Assembly (NCBI GenBank): GCA_009363875.1
Contig: CM018683.1
Location: 62,218,981 to 62,282,980 of the forward strand
Reading direction: 5' to 3'
DNA: 64,000 nt
DNA from: Mikania micrantha
Taxonomy: Eukaryota > Streptophyta > Magnoliopsida > Asterales > Asteraceae
The notes beneath the pieces are model-generated. The model was not told the origin of the DNA. It searched no databases and saw only the letters and a program-made list of their open reading frames with translations. Below, in pieces: positions 47,872 through 59,575 of the stretch. Position 1 is the stretch's first letter. Each line of letters starts with the position of its first letter. A program made the translations under genes and the position numbers.

Positions 47872-47906
47872 ATTTCGGGACGAAATTTCCTTTAACTAGG
47901 GGAGAC
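47871..47906 (+). promoter_or_regulatory. B2 3' hairpin and polypurine tract
   Basis: AATTTCGGGACGAAATT at 47871-47887 overlaps the last base of the TGA stop codon. AGGGGAGAC at 47898-47906 abuts the 3' LTR and is the likely polypurine tract. Confidence 0.8.
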
Positions 47907-50900
47907 TGTAACATCACTGTACTTTCGGTTGTCCGTACGTCCGTACATTCGTACGATTGTACTGTTACGACCGGAGATGTATTTATTATGAATGATTATG
48001 AAATTGTGGACTTACATTATTGATATTATCACTGTACTGGTATACATGTTATAGCACATTTATTGTACGCATAAACCACGGGAAGTTTAGTTGTAATTCA
48101 ACTACACAGACCCGTAGTGTTTATCGCAGTTACTTATTACTGATGATGATGGATTAATGGTTAAGAATGTATTGGGATGGAACTGGGAGTTGTTTATGGT
48201 TTGGTTACTAAACATAGTTAAGGACCCATGGACATGGTTTATCGAAATAGCGGTGGGACGGTGGCTAGGGCAGTTGCGACTGACCCTTACATATGCCCTA
48301 TATATATGCATATTTCGGTCAATCATGGATGTGTCAGTGACTAGGGTTTAGTGGGTTTTGGTTTGGGAAATGATAATATTAAAGTTATTAAATAATGGGA
48401 ATTAATTACGCGATGGTGAGGTTACGAACATTATCTAAACGCGAATATTAATTAAGAAATATTAACTTAATAAATGTATTCGCGTGGGTGACGATTCACA
48501 CGAATATAATTATTAAGAATAACATTCTGAAATGATGTTCCATAAATAGCAAATCGAATCGAAATACGATACGAGCGTTGGATTCGCAAAGGTGACGATC
48601 TTTACGAATACGTACGCGAGTAACGCGTCTCGACGAGATAATTTAATAATATCAAACGATATTAAATTATTAAATGGAAACTTAAAATATTTATTAGGAA
48701 TCACAACTTAAATTAAATTGGAATAATTTAAATTAATAAATAAGCGATTATCGATGATTAAACGAAAACCGTTTTAAGAAAACAGTAATATTTAAATAAA
48801 ATCATTTTAATAAAGATGAAAATTTATTATTTTAATGTCTTAAGATTTAAATATATTTTAACGAGTAAAACTGAGTAGTTTATTTTGTTATCGTGATAAA
48901 AACGAGACCGGACAGTGGGGGAACGACACGCGATATAAGGAAGAACTTTTCTTCTTTCTTCTTCATTTTCTACAACACCATTCTCTCTCTAAAAACACAC
49001 ACACAATCTTCTCTACCTTCTCTCTAACATTCCAAGCTCATTTCTTGACGGATTCGCGAGATTCTTGCGGCTACGCGTTCGTGAGACCAAGAGGAACAAG
49101 AATATATCAAGAAATCAAGCTTTTAACAGCAGATCCGAGGTAAATCTAAAGTTTATTCACGGTTTGCTGAAAATTTCGAATCTTAGAACTTGTTAACATT
49201 TTAATCGATCCAAACACTTGTAGAAACATTAAAACGAATTGTTGAGAACATGTAGAAACCATAGGAAGCCATATAATTCGCAGGAACAAGAGGATGAAGA
49301 TGGTTAGTTGCTGGCCGAAGTACTCAGGTAGGCGAACCTGTTGAAGAACCTTTAGGACGGCCGAACCTTGTAATAGCGAACCTGTCCCAAGCCTGCAACG
49401 AACCTGTCCTAAGCCTGCAACGAACCTGTCCCACTCCTGCAACGAACCCTCTCCTCGCGAACCTTATTTGGGCGGGAACTAGAGATGGCCGAACCCTTAG
49501 GGGAACGAACCTTGGGATAGCGAACCCTCAAGGTTTAGCCGAACCTTGACAACCACGGAATCGTACCCATGCAGCACCGAACCCTTTGGCCGAACCCTTG
49601 TGACCATAGGCGAAGCCTAGCCATGCAAATTGATGTAACCGAACCCTATACGAACTAAAGGTGACGAACCTTCTTGATCCGGTTTCATAGCTCAGCCGAA
49701 CCATAGGCCACGAACCTTGTGTTATGGGGGCCGAACCTTCGGCCACAACCCTAAAGGTTCGCTGCCCTAATTGGATGAAATTTAAGTTTGGGGTTAACAT
49801 AGGGATTAAGGATAAGTCATGATGTGTAGGCTTACATATCTATACATAAATAAGCATAAATGCACGTAAAGGAGTATCCATGCATGCATGAACACTTAAA
49901 TGGTTATCACCTTTCTCGTTTAACTCGAGTTTTAAGAAAATAAGGACTTATATGTATGTTGAACGTGTGTTATAATCAACTTAAATATGGATTTTATTAA
50001 ACCTTAATTACAGTGTTATGAATATAATTAAGGTGGTCAACATAGTGACATGCATGCAAATGGATACCTATGATATCATAACAAGTGGATCATGATAATG
50101 TAGTTAGAAACTAACAAGACTAAACTATGAATTGATGATGCACACTTATAAAAGATTTAGAAGTTATCTTAACTTAGGTCAAGTAAGCTAAGTTATGAAA
50201 ACATTAATGATTTATCTAAAAGAGAAACACTTGTGAATGAGCAATCGAGATGAAACATGTATACTCATGAGTACGGTCATACATTTAATTTCAGATAGTT
50301 GAGTTAACTTTGAGTTTATATACGCGAGCGCGCATAATACGAGAACACGAATTCTAAGGACTTCAGGTGAGTTCTCATAACCTCCCTTTCTTTAAACTGT
50401 TTTGTTTTAAAACTCGGAGGTGAAACATGTATACCAGATTAATTATTATTTTGATAACATAAGGTTTATACCTGTTTATCAATATGATAATTACAACTTA
50501 AAATTTATTGATTATTATGGATTTTCTTTTATTATCTTATACCCGTGTAAACATTGTTATTGACTTAGGTCAATAACAAAGATTACATGTATTGTCACGT
50601 GGATGAGATCCACATCCGTGAATCATTACTCTTAACTTCGGTTAATTGTTTTGACTTCATGTATTGTCACGTGGATGATTTCCACATCCGTGAAGTATTG
50701 CCTTTGACTTCGGTTAATTGCTTTGACTTCATGTATTGTCACGTGGTTAGCGACCACTCCATGAATCATGTATTTAACTTATGTTAATTACAAAATGATC
50801 ATGTATAGTCACGAACATTATTGGAGAATATAAATGATATGATTGGTTGATTGTGTGTGGATTGATTAGCTATGTTGATATTGATTATATGAGATTGATT

Positions 50901-51461
50901 ATAACTGATTGATTATGTGATATTGTGATTGTGTATTTGCTTGGTTAGTGAATTGATGGATGTGGTTGGATTATCTCATGCAGGAATTCATATGGATTTT
51001 CTCAGGAAGATCATAAGTTTTATACTCGTTTTAAACAAAGCATCTTATAAAACTATTTTAAAACATAAACTTTTAAACTCATTTTACTAAAACATTTTTT
51101 TAAATATAAAAACTTATGATTACTCACCAACTACTTTTGTAGTTGACACTTGATTTCTTACATGTTTCAGGTGATGGAGACAAGTAGGAATGAAGAGAGG
51201 ATCTCTTCTATTTTGGACATCATCATATAGGATCTTGGACTTAGTTAATTAACTAAATTTCTGGCGATTAGAGTTTAGTTAGTTTAACTAATTCTTTTGT
51301 GTAACTGATGTACTTGATTCATGACGAACATGATTTTTGTGTAATTAATTTGGTTGATTAAATGATATATGATGATTTGATTTAGATGCCCACGAGCTTT
51401 TGAACAATCTACACATCCCTCGTGGCATCCCGACGATTCCGCCGCCGGTCGGGGTGTTACA
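47907..51461 (+). repeat. 3' LTR of B2 (3555 bp)
   Basis: It closely matches the 5' LTR, with the CGAACC array at 49333-49737. It ends TGTTACA at 51461 and is followed by TCGGCCCC of the A2 LTR, which marks the right insertion border. Confidence 0.93.
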
Positions 51462-52621
51462 TCGGCCCCTTTTACTTTTCTACCTTTGGGGGAGAAAACA
51501 TTGCATGCTAAACTGTTTTACAAACAACAATTCATTTCATTTATGTATGGACATGCTTTATCATATATGTATATGTGTGGACCACATCACAACTAAAAGA
51601 CCTCGCGATACTCCACGGACCGTTAGTAGCGCTTAGCGCCTAGCGTGGTAATCTTGAATAGTACTATTTGGGCCTGACAAGCCCCACCCATCGCGCCTTG
51701 GAGGCCAACCCGACTGTAGGTCGGAATGGGTGCAATATTGACCAACACTTTGCCATTGTCTTGTGATGGACATGGCGGGAGGCACAACTGTCAGCTTCGG
51801 TACGACCCCGCATATAATATAACTGTATTGACTAGCTATCAATTGATACTGCATTGTAATGATATGTAAATCGCAACTGTTACTCTAAACATTGGACGTT
51901 TATTGCTTATGAAAAACCTGTGCTCTCACCAACCTTTGTGTTGACCTTTTACTCGCATGTTTTCTCATGTAGCTAAGGCACGCGCACAAGGATTAGGATG
52001 CTAGGCTGGAGTCGCATACATCTGCTTATGTGTCTTAGAATATTAAACATTTGATAACATTTTGTTATGTTACTTATTGTATTGATAAACAACTTTAATC
52101 GCTTCCGCAACTACTGTTACCTGTCATTTTGAAAATTGTTTTAAATTAACGCTTCCGCAAATCAAATCATGAATGTTAAACTGTTTTGTTAATTTATACT
52201 TTACTTCCGCAACTCTGATTTTACTAAGCTGTTTTATCCAAATTATTGGATGTACGTATGAAACCAGACATATAGGTCTCGCATGTTGTGTGACCGGAGA
52301 CTGCGATCCTGGCAATCTGTTGTTGCTCGCGCCGCAGAAGGGACGGGATTTCTCGGGGTGCGACAGATTGGTATCAGAGACTCCGGTTATTGCGAATTAG
52401 GTTTGCATTTAGTGAACTTAGTCTATAACCACTAGTCTACACTCAACACTTAGTGCTTAGTATTGTGATACTTGCACACATGCTACATCTTTTAGGCATT
52501 ACGTTCATCACCACACGTGACTACCCGTGATGGGGAGAGCCGATAACTCTACATGTTCTTTACAGTACCTACTGCACACACTACATTAGCCATTAGTCAT
52601 ACACTAACACTTATCCTCGCT
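51462..52621 (+). repeat. A2 5' LTR second part, PBS and leader
   Basis: The LTR resumes after B2 and ends GGGGTGCGACA at 52365. TTGGTATCAGAGAC at 52368-52381 is the primer binding site. The leader runs to the gag ATG at 52622. Confidence 0.88.
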
Positions 52622-55600
52622 ATGAAGATCATGGCTGGAAGACGTGGAGGACGCAGGAATGCAGGAGGACGTGGAAACATCAACCTCACCCAAGCTGAAC
52701 TGAACGCACTCATCAACGAACGGGTTGAGGAGGTACTTGCTGCACGGGAAGCCGCCCGTAATCAAAACCCACTGAACCAAGGTGATGAATCTGTTCATAC
52801 TCACCTTGCACCACAATCACTCATTTCCAATTCAACACGTTTACCCGATACTTAACCCAACTCTACTCTTTGCATATCTCAGGAGCAAATCCTAACCCTC
52901 TTCTCTGCACGTTCAAGATGTTCCTGGATTGCAAACCCCACTCATTCAGCGGCACTGAAGGAGCTGTCGGACTGTTACGCTGGATCGAAAAGGCAGAATC
53001 AGCCTTTGCTATGAGCAACTGCAGGAACGAGGACAGGGTCAAGTTCACTGCAGGGACATTCGAGGGAGCTGCCCTCACTTGGTGGAATGCCAACGTCCAG
53101 AACCTAGGGCTTGATGCAGCCAACGCTCTGCCTTGGGATAATTTTAAGCAAATGTTGAACCGCGAATACTGCCCTCGCGGTGAAGTACAGAAACTTGAGA
53201 CTGAATTCTGGAACCACAAGATGATAGGTTCCGAGGTTGAGGCTTACACGGCCCGGTCTTATGAGCTGGCACACTTGTGCCCGGAAATGGCAACCCCACC
53301 CTTCAAACATATAGAGAAGTATATCGATGGATTGCCACCTCAAATCCAAGGAATGGTACTCTCTGCTGACCCCATCACCATGCAACAAGCCGTGCGATTA
53401 ACCCACAAGCTCACTGACTCGGCCGTCGCACAAGGACTCTTACCACCCTGTGGTGCTGTAACCACAACCAATGACAAGGGCAAACGCAAATGGGATGACA
53501 CCCTGAGCAAGACTTCCACTATCCAACCACCACCACAACAACGTAAGCTTGGTTCGTCTCAAGCATATGCACCACCCATCCCCAGCAACCAAAGTCCAGG
53601 AACCTATGCAGGTAAACACCCCAAGTGCAACAAATGCAACTTACACCATGTCTTGGGGCAATGTGGTTCCATCCGATGCCAACGATGTGGCAAAGGTGGG
53701 CATCTTGCCAAAGACTGCAGGGGTGAAGTGCTTGCAAAGACCCCACAGCCACAACAACAACAACTTGAAGCACCAAAGGGCTGCTTCGAATGTGGAAAAC
53801 CGGGGCACTTCAAGAGGGACTGCCCACACCTGAAGAACAACAATAACGGGAACAACAACGGTCCTAAGGGACGAGCCTTCTTGATCGGAGCAAAGGAGGC
53901 CAGAAAAGATCCCAACCTTGCAACTGGTACGTACCTCTTGAACGATAATTATGCTTTTGTATTATTTGACACTGGGGCTGAGAAAAGCTTTATATCTAAG
54001 GATTTTAGCGAGATACTTACCATCACACCGACACCCTTAGAAGTTGAGTATACAGTAGAGCTAGCTGATGGTAAATTAATTGTGACTAAGCACATTCTAA
54101 AAGAATGCACCTTAGAGCTAGCAGCCCATAAGTTTAAGATTGACCTCATGCCAGTTACACTAGGCAGTTTTGATATCGTAGTGGGCATGGATTGGTTATC
54201 TGAAAACCAAGCTGAAATCTTTTGCCATGACAAGGTTGTGCGCATACCTCTCCCTGGCGGAGAAACTCTAAACATCAAGGGCGAAAGGAGTGACACTCCT
54301 CTGAACATCATCTCGTGCATGAAAGCTCATAAATGCTTACGAAAGGGATACACATCCATTCTGGCGCTTATCACCGACAAGACTGAGGAGGAGAAGAGAA
54401 TCGAATACATCCCAGTCGTATGCGACTATCCCGACGTATTTCCTGAGGATCTACCAGGACTACCACCACCTCGACAAGTGGAGTTCCGCATAAACCTTAC
54501 ACCAGGAGCATCACCAATCGCACGAGCACCTTATCGACTTGCACCTTCAGAGATGCAGGAACTGTCCAATCAATTGCAGGAATTGCTGGACAAGGGTTTC
54601 ATTAGACCAAGCTTCTCACCCTGCGGAGCTCCGGTCTTATTTGTAAAGAAGAAGGATGGCACGTTCCGTATGTGCATCGACTACCGTGAGCTGAACAAAG
54701 TAACAATCAAGAACCGTTACCCCTTACCTCGCATTGATGATTTGTTCGATCAACTACAAGGATCGAGTTATTATTCTAAGATCGATCTGCGATCTGGATA
54801 CCATCAGTTGAGAATTCAGGAGGAAGATATCCCCAAAACTGCATTTCGCACTAGGTATGGCCATTACGAGTTTTTGGTTATGCCATTTGGTCTGACCAAT
54901 GCACCTGCAATATTCATGGACTTCATGAATAGAGTGTGCAAACCATACCTAGACAAGTTCATCATTGTCTTCATAGATGATATTCTCATATACTCCAAAA
55001 CCCAGGAAGAACACAAAGAGCATCTTCAATTGGCTCTTGAACTGCTACGGAAAGAGAAACTGTACGCTAAACTCTCAAAGTGCGACTTCTAGATTCGAGA
55101 AGTCCATTTCTTGGGTCATGTTGTCAATGAAAAAGGGATTCATGTGGATAAATCTAAGATAGAGGCAATCAAGAACTGGGAAGCACCAAAGACTCCAACT
55201 GAGGTGCGACAATTCCTAGGATTGGCCGGCTATTATCGACGATTTATCGAAGGATTTTCAAAGCCCAACCCCTTACAGCCTTAACCCATAAGGACAAGAA
55301 GTATCTCTGGACTAACAAACAGGAGGATGCATTTCAACTTCTCAAGCAGAAGCTCTGTAGTGCACCTATTTTATCTCTCCCTGATGGAACGGATGACTTC
55401 GTAGTATATTGCGATGCCTCAATACAGGGACTCGGCTGCGTGCTGATGCAACGAGACAAAGTGATCGCATATGCTTCTCGACAACTGAAAGTCCACGAGA
55501 AAAACTACACCACCCACAACTTAGAACTTGGAGCTGTGGTATTTGCACTCAAGATCTGGAGACACCACCTGTACGATACAAAGTGTACGATATACACTGA

Positions 55601-57257
55601 TCACAAGAGTCTCCAACATGTATTCGAGCAGAAGGAATTGAACATACGACAACGTCGCTGGCTCGAACTCCTAAACGATTATGAGTGTGCTATCAAGTAT
55701 CACCCGGGGAAGGCCAACGTTGTGGCCGACGCCCTGAGTCAGAAAAATACCTCGAAACCCAAGAGGGTACGAGCTTTACAGCTTACCATCCATCCCAATC
55801 TCCCTGAACAGATACGTATGGCCCAGGTGGAGGCACTCAAGGCAGAAAATCTAGCGGCAGAATCACTAAGGGGAATGGAGCAACACCTTGAGATAAAAGC
55901 CGATGGTTTACATTATTTCATGGAACGCGTCTGGATTCCACATCATGGAAACTTACGAGACCTTGTAATGGACGAGGCTCACAAATCCCAATATTCCATT
56001 CACCCTGGATCTGATAAGATGTATCATGATCTGAAGATACTTTACTGGTGACCACACATGAAAGCCGACATCGCCACCTATGTGGGAAAATGCTTGACTT
56101 GTGCCAAAGTCAAGATCGAGTACCAGAAACCATCTGGATTACTCACACAACCTGAGATCCCCATGTGGAAATGGGAACAAATATCCATGGATTTCATCAC
56201 CAAATTACCCCGTACTCCTAGTGGATGTGACACTATCTGGGTAATTGTGGACCGACTGACTAAGTCAGCACATTTCCTTGCGATCAAGGAGAATGACAAA
56301 ATGGAAAAGCTAGCCAGAATCTATGTCAAAGAAGTAGTCTCGCGACATGGAGTGCCAATCTCCATTATTTCGGATCGAGATGCCAGATTCACTTCTAATT
56401 TCTGGAAATCATTGCAAAAGTCGCTTGGCACACGGTTGGATATGAGTACAGCATACCACCCACAAACTGATGGCCAGAGTGAACGCACAATACAAACCCT
56501 TGAAGATATGATGCGCGCGTGCGTAGTAGACTTCGGAAATAGCTGGGAAACTCACCTTCCGTTGGTGGAGTTTTCCTATAACAACAGCTATCACACCAGC
56601 ATCAAGGCAGCGCCTTTTGAGGCACTCTATGGCAGGAAATGCCGATCACCCATCTGCTGGGCGGAAGTGGGCGACAGTCAGCTCACTGGCCCAGAACTTG
56701 TGCATGAAACGACAGAGAAAATCGTGCAAATCAGAAACCGCATGGCAGCAGCTCGAGATCGTCAAAAGAGTTATGCCGACAAACGCCGAAAGCCTCTGGA
56801 ATTTCAGGTTGGAGATAAAGTCCTTTTAAAAGTTTCGCCATGGAAAGGCGTCATTCGTTTCGGTAAGCGAGGCAAACTGAACCCACGGTATATTGGACCA
56901 TTCGAGATCCTGAAGAGGATTGGTCCAGTAGCATACCAACTCAACTTACCAGCCGAACTCGACGGAGTTCACAACGTGTTTCACGTCTCAAACTTGAAAA
57001 GGTGTCTATCTGACGAAACACTTGTAGTCCCACTGGATGAGATTCAGGTGAATGAACACCTACGGTTCGTGGAAGAGCCGGTATAAATCATGGACCGAGA
57101 GGTCAAACAACTCAAGCAGAGTAAGATCCCTATTGTTAAAGTTCGATCGAACTTGAAACGCGGACCTGAATTCACATGGGAGCGTGAAGATCAGATGATG
57201 CGCAAATATCCCCATCTCTTCAAGCAGACAACGTCGAACGTCGACAACAACAAATGA
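52622..57257 (+). pseudogene. A2 gag-pol, multiply disrupted
   Basis: Same architecture as A1: exon 1 52622-52781, 101-bp intron 52782-52882, then gag with two CCHC knuckles, DTG protease, RT (VFIDDILIYS), RNase H, integrase (SDRD and ERTIQ intact) and chromo-like tail. Lesions against A1: TGG to TAG at 55090-55092 (after AKLSKCDF); a 4-bp loss near 55262-55266 that shifts the frame; TGG to TGA at 56049-56051 (LYW-W); and GAA to TAA at 57084-57086. The normal end would be TGA at 57255-57257. A conserved Trp before GAP in RT is Cys (SPCGAP). The protein cannot be made intact. Confidence 0.9.
52782..52882 (+). other. 101-bp gag intron of A2
   Basis: Same borders (CCAAG|GTGATG and TCTCAG|GAGC) and same length as in A1. 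Its removal joins gag exon 1 and exon 2 in phase. Confidence 0.75.
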
Positions 57258-57394
57258 ATTTCGGGACGAAATTCCTTTCAACAAGGGGATGATGTGGCAA
57301 CCGGAAAATTTTTGTTTCTCAAACACTTTTGCTTCTCAAACACTACCAACAACAACCAAATTTCGGGACGAAATTTCTTTCAACAAGGGGATGA
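57257..57394 (+). promoter_or_regulatory. A2 3' hairpins and polypurine tract
   Basis: AATTTCGGGACGAAATT occurs at 57257-57273 (overlapping the stop codon) and again at about 57359-57375. The purine run AAGGGGATGA at 57385-57394 abuts the 3' LTR. A second AAGGGGATGATGTG at about 57284-57297 sits after the first hairpin, so the PPT region itself looks duplicated. Confidence 0.75.
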
Positions 57395-59553
57395 TGTGAC
57401 ACCAGGCAATTTCAGGTAAATTGCGACTTTTACATTCTTTACATTTCACATTCATACTTGTTGCATCTCATTTAATTATGTTTAATTGGATGAGTTAAAC
57501 ACACACAACTGTGAAACGATAGTTCGAGGAACTATCGAATCATACATTGCACATTGGTTTTGGAAACCAAGTGTGGCAAACACAACACTAACACAAAACA
57601 ATAATTCGGGGAATTATTGAATTGTGCATCACACGTTGATTAGGATTAATCAAACGTGCAAACACTTCGTAAGACACGAACACAAACTCCCAAAGATAAT
57701 TCAAGGAATTATCTTGAATTATCAAAACACACACGAGTCTCACGAACGTTGGTGATCAAACTTATAAGTTATGTGCTAAACACGTATTAGGTGTTTAGGA
57801 TAAACGTTAGGAATCAAGCACGAGCGAAATCGTATCAACAAAATCGAAAAACAAGGAATTGGACCCGTCGATGGGGATCTTTCAGCAGCGGGAAGGTATT
57901 TTAATCTTGATTAAATAGGTGATCCGCGAACTCTTCTGCTGCTGCTGCAAGAAATTGACTTACTCGGCGGGAAGGGAAATGAAAGAATCACGAAAGGCTT
58001 CGCGATACACGAAGCAAACCGGGACTCGAAACTCCCGAATCCTATCGCGGTACGCGATGATAAGTTTTGATCGCAGATCAAATTTTCTTTATATTCAACC
58101 CCATCTCATTTCTACTCGGTTCCTTTGCAATTCACCCGAGTTCTAACATTCATTTTCGACCAAATCCCTCTGAAACCAACACTATAACCTGCTGGAAGCA
58201 ACGTTGGAGCAATTTCTTGGTGATTTGGAGCCATAGGAACATCAAGGAAGATCAAGGAGCTCTCAATCGACGAGAAGATCGAATCCAGCAATCGTAGCAG
58301 GTCCACTACTTCTGTTTAACTCGAAATCAGTCCTCTAAGAGCTTCTAAGGTAGTTCCTTATGGTTATCTATAGTTAGATCGCACATGCAAGGGCTAAAAA
58401 CCCACATGCAACTCCGTTTAGTTATTGTGCTCGAATGTGTTGGTGATTTGTTGTTTAGATATCATAGATTTACTGATTTGATAGTATTAGAATGTCAGAT
58501 TTGAGTTATTGGTTGATTTGATGATGTATTGGTACACTTGCCATAAAAGGAAACTTTTATGTTGCAAGTCTTGGATTTATGATGCTCTAGACATGTTAGA
58601 CATGTCTAGATGTTGTCAAATGCATATTGAAATGTTTAGAAACACATTGGGATATTTGATTTTGTCAAAAACATGGTTTTGTATAAACTTACTATATAAG
58701 GAAACTTTTAAGAATCAAAAGAGGGCTTTTGATGTTTTGAAACGTTTTGATGAACTTTGAGCATTGGAATATGCTTAGAAATGATTTCTAACATATTTGG
58801 AAACCTTGATCTGTGAAAACGAGTTTTAAAATGAATACTTTCCAAATAAGGAAACTTTATTTGGACGAAACGGCATAAACAGTGATTTATGCGCAAGCGA
58901 CATGTTTCAAGGGTATAAACGTATTTTACAAACACGTTGGGAGTGTTAACTTTAAGAAATGAGATTTCATAACCACACTTTCCTAAATCGGAAACTTTCT
59001 AAAAATGGAAACTTATGTGATTAGAGTCGTAGGATGCATTTTGGTGTCTTATGTGCATTAAGGCACATAAACACAACAATCGTGTCACCAACGATTCGTC
59101 GAGTTTCACTAGTCAACACGCACACACTCGGTTAAACACACCGACATTTAGAGTTGTATGGGATACAACACAACACAGAACACATACTCACACCTATATG
59201 GTTATAGGTGCATACTAGCAGGTGCTAGCTCTCGCAGACGCGAACACACTCACAACCGGAACTACTCTATCAGGTGAGTTCACTTCTACCTTTGGGGGAG
59301 AAAACATTGCATGCTAAACTGTTTTACAAACAACAATTCATTTCATTTACGTATGGACATGCTTTATCATATATGTATATGTGTGGACCACATCACAACT
59401 AAAAGACCTCGCGATACTCCACGGACCGTTAGTAGCGCGTAGCGCCTAGCGTGGTAATCTTGAATAGTACTATTTGGGCCTGACAAGCCCCACCCATCGC
59501 GCCTTGGAGGCCAACCCGACTGTAGGTCGGAATGGGTGCAATATTGACCAACA
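57395..59553 (+). repeat. A2 3' LTR, truncated by E
   Basis: It starts TGTGACACCAGGC. Compared with the 5' LTR it has a 115-bp replacement (57871-57985), lacks the 25-bp palindrome of 35163-35187, and lacks about 14 bp after GAGTTCAC (59282), at the very place where B2 entered the 5' LTR. Homology stops at about 59553. Confidence 0.85.
57871..57985 (+). other. 115-bp foreign filler in the A2 3' LTR
   Basis: It replaces 17 bp (35060-35076) that in the 5' LTR form a CGCGGTACGCG palindrome. The filler (with CTTCTGCTGCTGCTGCAAG and CGGCGGGAAGGG) is unlike anything else in the window. Its source is unknown; organellar or genic DNA is possible. Confidence 0.7.
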
Positions 59554-59575
59554 TTGTAACATCAGTGCCGAAAAC

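Larger units (their letters stand above)
36402..51461 (+). mobile_element. element B2: Ty3/gypsy element in the A2 5' LTR, internally rearranged
   Basis: LTRs are at 36402-39955 and 47907-51461. The target sites are ACGGC on the left and TCGGC on the right (4 of 5 bases). The interior holds gag-pol (43312-47871), but its PBS region has been replaced by 2.48 kb of family-A sequence (39956-42436). The LTR pair differs at about a dozen positions by eye (about 0.4%). Confidence 0.88.
34584..59553 (+). mobile_element. element A2: family-A Ty3/gypsy element carrying B2 and E
   Basis: The 5' LTR starts TGTAACACCCGGC at 34584 and is split at 36401 by B2. It resumes at 51462-52365, followed by PBS, gag-pol (52622-57257) and the 3' LTR from 57395. 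The 3' LTR is cut near 59553 by E. An extra copy of LTR plus gag start sits inside B2 (39956-42436). The LTRs differ at many positions and by indels, and the coding region is heavily damaged, so A2 is older than B2 and A1. Confidence 0.88.
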
